Origin: DATBQN01 sp963755825
GTDB taxonomy: Bacteria > Acidobacteriota > Thermoanaerobaculia > Multivoradales > UBA5704
Assembly (NCBI GenBank): GCA_963755825.1
Contig: CAVWLA010000001.1
Location: 2,542,001-2,606,000 of the forward strand
Length of the DNA: 64,000 nucleotides
Direction: 5' to 3'
Within the stretch, counting starts at the first letter, position 1. Every line of letters starts with the position of its first letter. The notes beneath the pieces are model-generated. The model was not told where the DNA came from and did no database searches. It saw only the letters and a program-made list of their open reading frames with translations. Made by a program: the position numbers and the translations under genes. Positions 18,779 to 29,382 of this stretch are shown here, piece after piece.

Positions 18779-19968
18779 GCCGCTTTCTTCGCCGTCTCCC
18801 CCTCGGTGCCGAGGAGCCGCTGCACGCCGCGCTCGAGGATCAGGTCGTCGATCGGCGTGTCCTTCTCGAGGAAGGTCCTCGCCCGCTCGTCGACGACGGT
18901 GTCCGGCTTCAGCGAGTCGCGCACCGGCTTCTTGTCCGGGCCGGTGTAGAAGGCGTCGGTGTAGAGCAGGCGTCCGGAGGAGAGGTCGAGGCTGCCCAGG
19001 CGGCCGGCGTGGCCGAAGGTGCGCTCGCCGACGAGCTCGGCGCCGATCTTCTGGTGGAGCACGGTCGCCAACACCTCGGAGGCGCCGAGGGTGCCGCGGT
19101 CGACGAGGATCACCGCGCGGCCGTTCCAGATCGGCGCCGTGTCGGCGGAGAAGGTCTTGACGGTGCCGGTGCGGCCGGCGAGCTGGCCGAGGTCGCCCTT
19201 GGTGAAGAGCTGCGCGACGGCGTAGGCCGCCTCGGGGTCGCCGGCGGCGACGCCGCGGAGGTCGATCAGCAGGCCCTTGCTGGCGTGCTCGGCGCCGCGC
19301 GAGAGGATGGCGCGCACCGCCTGGGCGGTATCGGGACCGAAGCCCGGGATGCGCAGGATCTCCGTCCCCTTCACCGCGTCGAGGGCCGGCGGCGGCGGCG
19401 CGAACGGCTTCAAGTCGAAGGCGAGCTTCACCGCCTCGCCGAAGCGGATCACCTCGACCGCCACGTGGGTGCCGGCCGGGCGGGCGAGGATCTCATCGAT
19501 CTCCCACAGCGGCATCAGGTGGGTGGAGCGGCCGTCGAGCTTGGCCACGATGTCGCCGATCTTCAGGCCGACGAGGGCGCCCGGGCTCCCCTTCTCGACC
19601 GCCACCACGTAGGCGACGCCGTGCTCCTTGAGCAGGATGAGGCCGCTGCGGCGCGAGCCGACGTTCTTGGCGTCCTCGAAGGCCGCCACGCGATCGGCCG
19701 GCACGTAGAGCGAGAAGGGATCGAGGGCGTCGGTGGCGCCGTCGAGCGCGCCCGACATCAGGGCGCCCATGTCCGGCTCGTCGACGTAGGACTGGTGCAC
19801 GAGGCCGAGCACCTCGCTGAAGACCGAGAGGTATTTGTAGAAGGAGTCGTCCTTGGGAGGGGCGTCATGCTTCTCGGCGGCGCGCAGGAGGGTGCCGGCG
19901 AGGATCGGCAGCACCAAGGCCGCCGAGACGAGGAGGAAAACCAATCGGCTGCGATTGCTCCGGATCAT
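18775..19968 (-). CDS. S41 (CtpA-type) peptidase homologue, predicted catalytically inactive
   Basis: Carboxy-terminal processing proteases cut periplasmic proteins with a Ser/Lys dyad. This 397-residue homologue has a signal anchor (about 9-30), the N-terminal helical part (YKYLSVFSEVLGLVHQSYVDE), a PDZ domain (about 105-190: GAYVVAVEKGSPGALVGLKIGD-like stretch with LKIGDIVAKLDG) and the protease fold to about 345. At the nucleophile site the usual GTASASE reads GTLGASE, placing Gly295 where Ser should be. Twenty-five residues on, the usual TFGKG reads TFGHAG, with His320 in place of the Lys. Both catalytic residues are thus missing, so it is probably a binding or scaffold protein for the adjacent EnvC-like factor. 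Confidence 0.85.
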   Translation of the reverse strand: MIRSNRSRLVFLLVSAALVLPILAGTLLRAAEKHDAPPKDDSFYKYLSVFSEVLGLVHQSYVDEPDMGALMSGALDGATDALDPFSLYVPADRVAAFEDAKNVGSRRSGLILLKEHGVAYVVAVEKGSPGALVGLKIGDIVAKLDGRSTHLMPLWEIDEILARPAGTHVAVEVIRFGEAVKLAFDLKPFAPPPPALDAVKGTEILRIPGFGPDTAQAVRAILSRGAEHASKGLLIDLRGVAAGDPEAAYAVAQLFTKGDLGQLAGRTGTVKTFSADTAPIWNGRAVILVDRGTLGASEVLATVLHQKIGAELVGERTFGHAGRLGSLDLSSGRLLYTDAFYTGPDKKPVRDSLKPDTVVDERARTFLEKDTPIDDLILERGVQRLLGTEGETAKKAA

Positions 19969-20007
19969 GGGCCACCTATTCTGGCGAAGGTCCTGCCAAA
20001 GAGTCCT

Positions 20008-21207
20008 CTACGGTCGCGCTTCGGGCCGCAGCCAAAGAGTCGGATTTTCGGGGCGATTTTCCACGCGGATCTCGAAGTAGAGATGGTCGGAGGCGAGCCC
20101 CACGACGTGGCCCAAGGGTACCACATCTTCGCGCCCCACCTTCGCCTCGGAGAGCCCCGCGTAGAGGCTGAGAACGCGTCCGGCGTGGAAGAGGACGACG
20201 GTCGTCCCGTAGCCTTCGAAGGGCGCCGCGTAGAGCACCTTGCCTGGGAAGACGGCGCGCACCTCGCTCCCCGCCGCGGTGGCGATGTCGACCCCGTTGT
20301 GCGGCACGCGGGTGCGGTAGCGCGGGTCGAGGAGCGGGCCGAAACCGGCCGTCACGCGGCCGCGCGCCGGCCAGTCGAGGACGCCGCGGAAGGTCTGCAT
20401 CGTCTGCCCGGGCTGCACGTCGCGGGTCTTGCCGTAGAGGAGGTCGACCATGCCGGCGAGCTTCTTCTCGCGCCCGGCGAGCTCGCCCGCCCTCGCCGCC
20501 AGCGCCTCCTGCTCGCTCTCGGCCGCCGCGAGGAGCGTCCGCTGATGGTCGCGCAGGCGCAGCAGGCCCGAGCGGCGCAGCCGCTCCTGGAGGATCCAGC
20601 GCTCGCCGTCGGCGCGGGCGTCGCGCAGCCGGTCGCGCTCGGCGGCCAGCCGCTCGCGGTCCTCGGTGTAGCGGTCGATGGTGCCGCGGTCGCGGCGCGC
20701 CAGGTAGCGCGTCAGGCGGATCGAGGGGAGGAGCTGGGCGTCCGGCTTGAGCGACAGGAAGAGGCGGAGGTAGCCCTGGTGGCCCAGCCGGTAGAGGCCG
20801 GAGAGCCGGCGGCCGAGGTCGACCCGCGCCGCGGCGAGCGCCGCCTCGAGCGCGGCGACCTGGCGCTCGCTCGCCGCCACCCGCGCCGCCGCGAGGTCGC
20901 GCGCCGCCGCCGCCTCGGCGAGCCGCTCCTCCGCCAGAGACAGCTCGACGCCGGTCGTCTGCAGCTCGCCGGCGAGGCCGCTCGCCGCCCGCCGCGCCCG
21001 CTCCACGCGCGCCTCAGTCGACCTGATCTCGGCGCGGATCTGCACCAGCTCGCGCTCGCGGGGATCGGCGCCGAGCGCGCTCGGCCTCTGCGGCGTCGCG
21101 AAAGACGGCGAGGCGGCGGCGAGGAGAAGGGCGGCCGCCAGCACCAGCGCGGCGGCCGCGGTCACCGCCGCCGCGAGCGGGACGGGGCGGCGGGCGCGGC
21201 GCATCAA
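20008..21207 (-). CDS. envC: EnvC/NlpD-type murein hydrolase activator
   Basis: Periplasmic activator of cell-wall amidases during division. The 399-residue protein has a signal peptide (to about residue 38), a long coiled coil (about 50-260, rich in A, R, E and L) and a C-terminal LytM domain. That domain holds VPHNGVDIATAAGSEV and YGTTVVLFHAGRVLSLYAGL, and ends near HLYFEIRVENRPENPTLWL. The first His and Asp of the zinc site are present (HNGVD), but the final HxH motif reads HLY, so it is degenerate as in EnvC. This indicates an amidase activator rather than an endopeptidase. It is first in the operon with the S41-like and YibQ-like genes, 39 bp apart from the former. Confidence 0.85.
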   Translation of the reverse strand: MMRRARRPVPLAAAVTAAAALVLAAALLLAAASPSFATPQRPSALGADPRERELVQIRAEIRSTEARVERARRAASGLAGELQTTGVELSLAEERLAEAAAARDLAAARVAASERQVAALEAALAAARVDLGRRLSGLYRLGHQGYLRLFLSLKPDAQLLPSIRLTRYLARRDRGTIDRYTEDRERLAAERDRLRDARADGERWILQERLRRSGLLRLRDHQRTLLAAAESEQEALAARAGELAGREKKLAGMVDLLYGKTRDVQPGQTMQTFRGVLDWPARGRVTAGFGPLLDPRYRTRVPHNGVDIATAAGSEVRAVFPGKVLYAAPFEGYGTTVVLFHAGRVLSLYAGLSEAKVGREDVVPLGHVVGLASDHLYFEIRVENRPENPTLWLRPEARP

Positions 21208-21245
21208 ATCATTCTAGTGTGGTGCTTCGCGAGCGGTGCGGACGC

Positions 21246-23576
<2,331 letters not shown>

Positions 23577-23620
23577 GGCGCGGTCGACGAGTTCTGTTCC
23601 TCTCTCACCTACAGAGTGCC

Positions 23621-25495
23621 CTAAAGGTAGCCAAGCGACCGTAGATTCTCGAGATATTCACCGCCTTCGCGCGCCACCGGCGGCTCGCGGCGCGGCCGCC
23701 CGTAGCCGGCGACCGCGGCGGGCGGCGCCGGCCAGCCACAGAGGGCGCCGAGATCCGGCGGCGGCGGCAGCTCGCCGCTCTGCGGCAGCCCGAGGGCGCG
23801 CAAAAGGCCGGCTGCGACCGCCTCGGCGGAGGTGGCGGCGAGCGCCGGCGGGCGAGCGCCGGCCGGAGCCGGAGCGCAGCCGGAGAGCGGCCAAGCGGCG
23901 CGCCAGAGGAGGATGCGGCCCTCGCCGCCGCTCCGCCGGCGGCCGGGATCGAGCACCACGGCGATGGTCGCCAGAGCACTGGCTCCGTCTGGTCTCCTGC
24001 GGGCGAGCAGGCGGTCGGCCTCCTGCAGCTCGCCGCGCAGGAGATCGGCGAAGGCGACGTCGCCGCCCCGCCACCCCGCCGCGGCGATGTCGAGGCCGGG
24101 CAGATAGAGGGCGGCGGCGCGCGGCGGATCGGCGGCGGCGAGCTGCTCGGCGAGCACCTCGCGGTAGAAGCGGTCGGGGAGGAGGGCGCGGCCGAGCAGG
24201 TCGGGGCCGGCGCCCGGCGGCAGCGCGGCGGCGAGGCGCGGGCTCTCCGGCCGCGCGGCGACGGCGAGGGCGAGCCTGGCGAGGGCCGGCGACGACGACG
24301 CCGGCGCCACCGCCCCGGGGGTGCGCTCGGCGAGCAGCTGGTAGGCGCCGTGGGCGACGACGAGGCCGGGGAGGGGATCGGCCGGGAAGGTCGACCACCA
24401 GTCGATCGCCGCCACCGGCGCGCCGCCGCGCGCCGCGAGCTCCCAGACGGTGAAGGCGCTGCGCCGGTTGGCGAGCACCGGGCGGTGCTCGGCGAGGCCC
24501 AGCGGCACCTCGACGGCGCTCCAGTAGGCGCGCAGCGGTCCGCTCCGCGCCAGAGGCGTCCCGGCGCCCCAGGGGAGGAAGCTGTCGAGCGCCGTCACCC
24601 CGTGCTCGGGGGTCGGCAGGCCGGTCGCGACGGAGGTCCAGAAGGAGGCCGGCGGCTCGGCGCGGCGGGGGTAGGCGAGGAGCGCGCCACCCTCCCGCGC
24701 CAGGCGCGCCAGGTTCGGCAGGTCGCCCACCTGCAGCAGGTAGTCGACCTCCTCGGGGAGGACGCCGTCGATGCCGACGAGGAGCACCCGCTCGCCGGGC
24801 GCGCTGGGGAGCGCGGCGGGCGGCGCCGGCTCCGTCCGCCGCGCCGAGAGGACCGCCGGCAGGGTGAGGAGAAAGGCCGCCGAGAGGATGGCGAAGCCCA
24901 GCCAGCGGCGCGAGAAGAGCCGCCGCGGCGGCGGCGCGTCGGTCAGCCGGATGGTGAGGGCGAGGAGGCCGTGGTAGGCGAGCTTGACGACCAGATAGAT
25001 GACCGCCGGGGCGGCGACGGCGACCGCGGCGAGCTGCCAGGGCGAGGCGCCGCTGACCAGCTCGCGGCCGCGCCAGAGGGCGAGCGCAAGGCCTCCCGCC
25101 CCGGCCGCCAGCGCGGCGACGAGAGCCAGGGTCTCGATGTGGCGCACGTGGTAGAGCCGCAGCACGAGGACCACCAGGCCGCAGAGGGCGAGGAAGGCGG
25201 CCGCGGTGAGCGCGGCGATGGGCGGGAAGAGGTGGAGGGTGAGGACCGGCAGGTCGCGCGGCAGGCTGGCGAGGCCGCCGTTGGCGGCGGCGAGCAGGAA
25301 GGCCATGGCGGCGGCGAGGGCGAGGCCGGCGAGGAGGGCGACTTTGGCGGTGAGCAGGAGGAGGGTGCGGCCGGGCCGCCGCGGCCGCATGGCGTCCTGC
25401 AGCAGGAAGCGCTCGAAGCCGCGGTTGAGATAGCCCAGCCGGCGGAGCTCCGAGCGGACGCTCTCCAGGCGGTCCTCCGGCGCGCGGGGCTCCAT
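23621..25495 (-). CDS. membrane protein with degenerate alkaline-phosphatase-fold domain
   Basis: The 624-residue protein has five or six transmembrane helices in residues 40-220. A domain of the type I phosphodiesterase / alkaline phosphatase superfamily follows: VLLVGIDGVLPEEVDYLL (Asp243), PNLARLAREGG, and FWTSVATGLPTPEHGV with Thr287 at the nucleophile position. Later metal ligands appear lost: the usual DxxGH region reads LDIAAAGW, the DHG motif reads LDPG, and no final GxH is seen. An active phosphodiesterase is therefore doubtful. The chain ends in LRSLGYL, a tail common on Acidobacteriota proteins of this fold, and LRRLGYL also occurs near residue 17. It lies just downstream of the 20-bp repeat array. 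Confidence 0.65.
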   Translation of the reverse strand: MEPRAPEDRLESVRSELRRLGYLNRGFERFLLQDAMRPRRPGRTLLLLTAKVALLAGLALAAAMAFLLAAANGGLASLPRDLPVLTLHLFPPIAALTAAAFLALCGLVVLVLRLYHVRHIETLALVAALAAGAGGLALALWRGRELVSGASPWQLAAVAVAAPAVIYLVVKLAYHGLLALTIRLTDAPPPRRLFSRRWLGFAILSAAFLLTLPAVLSARRTEPAPPAALPSAPGERVLLVGIDGVLPEEVDYLLQVGDLPNLARLAREGGALLAYPRRAEPPASFWTSVATGLPTPEHGVTALDSFLPWGAGTPLARSGPLRAYWSAVEVPLGLAEHRPVLANRRSAFTVWELAARGGAPVAAIDWWSTFPADPLPGLVVAHGAYQLLAERTPGAVAPASSSPALARLALAVAARPESPRLAAALPPGAGPDLLGRALLPDRFYREVLAEQLAAADPPRAAALYLPGLDIAAAGWRGGDVAFADLLRGELQEADRLLARRRPDGASALATIAVVLDPGRRRSGGEGRILLWRAAWPLSGCAPAPAGARPPALAATSAEAVAAGLLRALGLPQSGELPPPPDLGALCGWPAPPAAVAGYGRPRREPPVAREGGEYLENLRSLGYL

Positions 25496-25660
25496 CCGCC
25501 TAGGCTCCCGCCCGCGGCCCGGTACTCGCCAGACGCACCCGAATGTTCGACACGAGCCACTAGTGTAACCGGCCCGTCACCCCGCGCAGCCGACGAATTC
25601 TCCCCGTCTCGACCGCTCCGCCCGCTGGCCGGCACCGCACCCGACCCGCCGATCGCTTCC

Positions 25661-25980
25661 GCGGCTCGCCAGCTCGATTCGTCGCCCGCCGAACGAGTCG
25701 ATAGCCCGCCGATTCGATTCGTAGCCTGCCGATTCGATTCGTAGCTCGCCAATTGAATCGATAGCCCGCCGATTGGATTCGTAGCCCGCCGAATCGATTC
25801 GTAGCCCGCCGAATCGATTCGTAGCCCGCCGATTGGATTCGTAGCCCGCCGATTGGATTCGTAGCCCGCCGAATCGATTCGTAGCCCGCCGAATCGATTC
25901 GTAGCCCGCCGAATCGATTCGTGGCCCACCGATTGGATTCGTGGCTCGCCGATTCAATCGGTAGGACGCCGATTCAATCG
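25661..25980. repeat. array of 20-bp tandem repeats, about 16 copies
   Basis: The unit GTAGCCCGCCGAATCGATTC recurs every 20 bp exactly. Copies at 25781-25920 are nearly identical; those at both ends have diverged. The second half of the unit varies between GAATCGATTC (a perfect palindrome), GATTGGATTC, GATTCGATTC and GATTCAATCG, while the GCCCGCC half is nearly constant. The array fills most of the 573-bp gap between the polyprenyl synthase gene and the phosphatase-like gene, both on the minus strand. There are no spacers, so it is not a CRISPR array. The unit is not a multiple of three, so a coding repeat is unlikely. Flanks 25496-25660 and 25981-26068 show nothing else I can name. Confidence 0.95.
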
Positions 25981-26068
25981 GCCGGAGGAAACGGCGATCG
26001 GCGCGCCGCCGATCGCTCTCGCCGGCTTGGGGACCGCCCGCAGGAGACCGGAAAGAACGGTTACGCCC

Positions 26069-26962
26069 TCAGCTCCGGCGGTGCTGGACGAAGCCGGCGA
26101 GCTCGCGGAGCGGCTCGGCCCTGCGGCCGAGCGGCGCCAGGGAATCGACCGCGAAGCCGAGCAGCTCGGCGGCGAGGATGCGGGCACCCTCGACCCCCAG
26201 GAGCTTGACGAAGGTGACCTTGGCGGCGTCCTGGCCGCTGTCCTTGCCGGTCTCCTCGGGGGTGGCGACGACATCTAAGAGATCGTCCGAGATCTGGAAG
26301 GCGAGGCCCAGGTTCTTGGCGTAGCGCGAGATCACCTCGAGGTCGCGGCGGCGGGCGTCGGCCGCCATCGCCCCCAGCTCGCCGGCCGCCATGAAGAGGG
26401 CGCCGGTCTTGTGGCTGTGGATGTACTCCAGGAGGTCGAGGTCGAGCTCCTCGGGGCGGCTGGCGAGGTCGAGCGCCTGGCCGCCGATCAGGCCGCCGCT
26501 GCCGATCGCCGCCGCCAGGTGGTGGATGAGGTCCTCGCCGGTGTAGCGGCGGAGCGACAGTTTTTGAGCCCCCGCCGCGACGAGGGCGTAGGCGCGGTTG
26601 AGCAGCCCGAGTGCGGCGAGGAGCGCCACCGCCTCGCCGAAGGCGCGGTGCACCGTCGGGCGGCCGCGCCGGCGGGCGGCGTCGTCCATCGCCGGCAGGT
26701 CGTCGAGGATGAGCGAGCAGGCGTGCACCATCTCGACCGCGCAGGCGAGGTCGAGCACCGTCGGCGAGCTCTCGCCGAAGAGCTCGGCGACGGCCAGGGT
26801 GAGCACCGGCCGGACCCGTTTGCCGGGTCCGGTCAAGGCGTAGTGCATCGCCCGGTGGACGGGCTCCGGGCGCTCGTGGGCGGGGGGGAGGAGGGCCGGC
26901 AGGCGCTCGTCGACCCGCTCGCGCAGGGCGGCGAGCCGGCCGGCGAGCGCGCCGCCGGTCAC
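26069..26962 (-). CDS. ispA: polyprenyl (farnesyl/geranylgeranyl) diphosphate synthase
   Basis: Makes short-chain isoprenyl diphosphates from dimethylallyl and isopentenyl diphosphate. The 297-residue protein contains GPGKRVRP for substrate binding, the first aspartate-rich motif in LILDDLPAMDD, a conserved KTGALF with its lysine, and the second motif FQISDDLLD followed by the late lysines of GKDSGQDAAK. The residues before the first motif (HACSLILDD) are of the short-chain FPP/GGPP type. Start is GTG. It is the last gene behind the RsbW-like and STAS genes (20-bp gap to the latter). Product chain length cannot be settled here. Confidence 0.92.
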   Translation of the reverse strand: MTGGALAGRLAALRERVDERLPALLPPAHERPEPVHRAMHYALTGPGKRVRPVLTLAVAELFGESSPTVLDLACAVEMVHACSLILDDLPAMDDAARRRGRPTVHRAFGEAVALLAALGLLNRAYALVAAGAQKLSLRRYTGEDLIHHLAAAIGSGGLIGGQALDLASRPEELDLDLLEYIHSHKTGALFMAAGELGAMAADARRRDLEVISRYAKNLGLAFQISDDLLDVVATPEETGKDSGQDAAKVTFVKLLGVEGARILAAELLGFAVDSLAPLGRRAEPLRELAGFVQHRRS

Positions 26963-26981
26963 CGGTCGGCCTGGCGCCGGA

Positions 26982-27317
26982 TCAGAAGGAACGGACGGCC
27001 TCGTCCTCGGTGTCGTAGACGTCGAAGACCGTGATGAGCTGGGTGACGGTGAGGACGTCCTGGACCTTGGCGGGCAGGTTGACCAGCTTCAACTGGGCGC
27101 CGCGGTTCTTCGAGGTGATGTAGGAGCTGACCAGCTCCCCCACCCCGGAGGAATCGATCGTCGTCACGTCGCTCAGGTTGATGAGGATCTTGGCGGCGCC
27201 GTCGTTGACCGCCTGGACGACGGCGTTCTTCAGCTCGACGTCGCCGGAGCCGATGGTGATCTTCCCCTTGAGGTCGATGATGGTGACGCCGTCTCTCTGA
27301 CGCGTGGTGATCTGCAT
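26982..27317 (-). CDS. STAS-domain anti-sigma factor antagonist
   Basis: Partner-switching protein of 111 residues. A STAS domain spans the whole chain: ITTRQRDGVTIIDLKGKIT, then INLSDVTTIDSSGVGELV with the phosphorylatable serine in DSSG (near residue 57), then LKLVNLPAKVQDVLTVTQL. When unphosphorylated such proteins bind the RsbW-type kinase and free its target. The gene for a matching RsbW-like kinase lies 79 bp upstream on the same strand, so the two probably form one switch. No sigma factor gene lies nearby. Confidence 0.9.
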   Translation of the reverse strand: MQITTRQRDGVTIIDLKGKITIGSGDVELKNAVVQAVNDGAAKILINLSDVTTIDSSGVGELVSSYITSKNRGAQLKLVNLPAKVQDVLTVTQLITVFDVYDTEDEAVRSF

Positions 27318-27396
27318 TGTCCCCTCCTCTTCCTAGGCTTCCTATGAGCGAAATCGGAACGCCGCCGCGGCCTGCGCCGCGCGGCGGATCGTTGAC

Positions 27397-27849
27397 CTAA
27401 CGCGAACCCGACTGGGCGCCCGCCTGCGGCCCGGCGAGCCGCTTGCGGAGGGTCACCACCGTGCCGCCGCCGGGACGCGACGTGTAATCGACCGCGTCCA
27501 TGAAGCTCTTCATGTAGAAGATGCCGCGGCCGTTCGGCTTCAGCAGGTTCTCCGGCGCCAGCGGGTCGCTGAGCGCGGCGGGATCGAAGCCGGTGCCCCG
27601 ATCCTCGATGCGGATAACCAGCACGCCCGCCTCCACCCCCGCGTCGACCTCGACCGTCTTGCCCGGGTCCTGCGCGTTGCCGTGCTTGATGGCGTTGGCG
27701 ACCGCCTCGCGCACGGCGATGTCTACCCAGTGACGGGCGTCGCTGTCCAGGCCGAGCCGCTCGAGCGAGTCGTTCAACACCACCTGCACCAGCTCGATGT
27801 TCTCGAAGCGGCTGCCGATCGCGAGATGGAAGCGGTGTTCCTCCGGCAT
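27397..27849 (-). CDS. anti-sigma factor / serine kinase, RsbW type
   Basis: A GHKL-fold ATPase of 150 residues that phosphorylates the STAS protein or sequesters a target. The N box is in AVREAVANAIKHGNAQ (near residue 50), the G1 box in IRIEDRGTGFDP (near 82) and the G2 region in PNGRGIFYMKSFMD (near 110). Length and motif order match RsbW/BtrW single-domain kinases. It precedes the STAS gene. The target is not evident from the neighbours. Confidence 0.9.
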   Translation of the reverse strand: MPEEHRFHLAIGSRFENIELVQVVLNDSLERLGLDSDARHWVDIAVREAVANAIKHGNAQDPGKTVEVDAGVEAGVLVIRIEDRGTGFDPAALSDPLAPENLLKPNGRGIFYMKSFMDAVDYTSRPGGGTVVTLRKRLAGPQAGAQSGSR

Positions 27850-27958
27850 CGCGAGCGGCAGTCTAGCAGAGGGGCCGAGCGCCGGCAGGGGTGGCGGCGG
27901 GAGCGGCCGGCCGCCGGGCTCGGGTGGGGCGGAGCGAGGCGCGCTATCATGGCGGCCG

Positions 27959-28225
27959 ATGCCATTTCCCGGCGGCAGCGCCTATGCCATGGCCCGCGAC
28001 ATCGCCGGCGGCTTCACCGCGATCTCCGAACGCACCTTCCGCACCATGACCAGCCCCGACATGGACCAGCTCGGCTTCGAGATCGACCGCCACCTGCGCG
28101 AGCTGCGCGGCGAGCAGGCGGCGACCGACGACCTGCCGGCCATCCAGCAGCGCAACCGCCGCCTGCAGCGCCTCAGCTCGGCGCTCGTCGTCCTGCGCGG
28201 CTATCGACAGAAGGGCAAGCGATGA
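27959..28225 (+). CDS. small hypothetical protein
   Basis: An 88-residue, basic, helix-prone protein that I do not recognise. It has a stretch IAGGFTAISERTFRTM and a C-terminal helix rich in R, Q and L (AIQQRNRRLQRLSSALVVLRGYRQKGKR in two parts). No signal peptide or metal site is seen. The frame is supported by its ATGA overlap with the CPBP protease gene that follows, so the two are probably co-translated. An ATG at 27989 is an alternative start. A TATCAT sequence near 27944 could be a -10 element, but I see no -35 box. Confidence 0.55.
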   Translation: MPFPGGSAYAMARDIAGGFTAISERTFRTMTSPDMDQLGFEIDRHLRELRGEQAATDDLPAIQQRNRRLQRLSSALVVLRGYRQKGKR

Positions 28226-29382
28226 CGGCCGGCGCGCTCCTGCGGGCCTTCGGCCCGGTCGTTCTCGCCCTCCTCGCCGCAGGAACCTTCGACCGCATGA
28301 CCGCCCGGCGCGGCTTCGACCCGCCCGGCTTCGCCGCCCCCTGGCGCCGCGGCCTCGCCTTCCTCGCCATCGCCGGGGTGCTCTGGGCCGGGGTCTTCCT
28401 GCCGCTCGGCGAGATCGGCCACGTGCAGCACCTGGACGTCGCCCACATCGGCCTCGCCCGCCTCTTCCTCCTCCACGAGCTGATGGTCGGGACGATCCTG
28501 GTGTGGTTCCTCGCCGGCTTCGCCGGCCTCCCCCGCCGCCGGCCCGCCGCCGCGGCCCAGCCTCCGGCACTGCCGGCCGAGCCGGCGGCCGACGAGCCCG
28601 CCGAGCAGGCGGCCCGCCGGCTCGACGATCCGCTGCTCGTCGAGCCGCTGCTGCGGCCGGCCGACGGCGCCATCTCGGGCCAGCTCGACGGCGGCGTGCT
28701 CGATCCGCTGGCCGATCCGCTCCTCGCCGGCGGCGCCGCCGAGCCCGCGGCTGCGAGCCTGGCGGGATTCCAGGCGCCCGCGCCGGCCGCTCCCGCTGTC
28801 GAGCCGTCGTCTCCGCCGGCGCCACCGACACCAGCGCCGCGCCCCTCGCTCGGCCGCCAGCTCGCGGCGCAGCTCGGCCTGGCGACGGCATCGCCGGGCC
28901 GCGAGGTCGGCGTCGGCATCGTGCTCGGCGCCGGCGCCTGGCTGGCGGTGATCGTCGCCGTCGCCGTCGTCGCCTCCTTCATCATCTACGGCCTCGGTGC
29001 CAAGGGCGCCCTCCCCAAGCAGCCGCCGGAGCTCATCCCCTGGCTCGCCGGCCTCCCCTTCGCCCTCCGCCTGCTCCTCGCCCTGTCGGCGGGGGTCGTC
29101 GAGGAGGCCTTCTTCCGCGGCCTGCTGCAGCCGCGGATCGGCATCGTCCTCTCGACCGGCATGTTCATCCTCGCCCATACCGCCTACGGCCAGCCCTTCC
29201 TCCTCCTCGGCGTGGGGATCCTCTCGATCATCTACGCCCTGATCGTCCGCTGGCGGCAGAACATCTGGCCGGCGATGGCCGCCCACGCCCTCTTCGACGG
29301 CGTCCAGCTCCTGGTCATCATCCCCATCGCGCTCAAGATGATGGGCGGCCACGTGCCGTCGACCCTCGCCGCGCTGCTGTAG
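28222..29382 (+). CDS. CPBP-family intramembrane metalloprotease
   Basis: Membrane protease-like protein of the Rce1/Abi (CPBP) family, 386 residues. The N-terminal part has three transmembrane helices (about 5-22, 45-65, 80-105). A long Ala/Pro/Asp-rich linker (about 110-215) follows, which is unusual for the family. The C-terminal CPBP domain has GVVEEAFFRGLLQPR (EExxxR motif), a second-His motif in FILAHTAYG and the last in AMAAHALFDGVQL. All three catalytic motifs are present. The start overlaps the small gene upstream (ATGA). Substrate unknown; relatives process prenylated or bacteriocin-type peptides. Confidence 0.87.
   Translation: MTAGALLRAFGPVVLALLAAGTFDRMTARRGFDPPGFAAPWRRGLAFLAIAGVLWAGVFLPLGEIGHVQHLDVAHIGLARLFLLHELMVGTILVWFLAGFAGLPRRRPAAAAQPPALPAEPAADEPAEQAARRLDDPLLVEPLLRPADGAISGQLDGGVLDPLADPLLAGGAAEPAAASLAGFQAPAPAAPAVEPSSPPAPPTPAPRPSLGRQLAAQLGLATASPGREVGVGIVLGAGAWLAVIVAVAVVASFIIYGLGAKGALPKQPPELIPWLAGLPFALRLLLALSAGVVEEAFFRGLLQPRIGIVLSTGMFILAHTAYGQPFLLLGVGILSIIYALIVRWRQNIWPAMAAHALFDGVQLLVIIPIALKMMGGHVPSTLAALL

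Noticed and set aside
24943..25957. Open frames through the 20-bp repeat array giving repeated peptides such as NRFGGLRI
   Set aside because: Three frames are open because the unit has few stops; the 20-bp period rotates the frame, so no single protein repeat is selected. No ribosome site.
25661..25980. CRISPR array
   Set aside because: The repeat is contiguous, with no unique spacers, and no cas gene is nearby.
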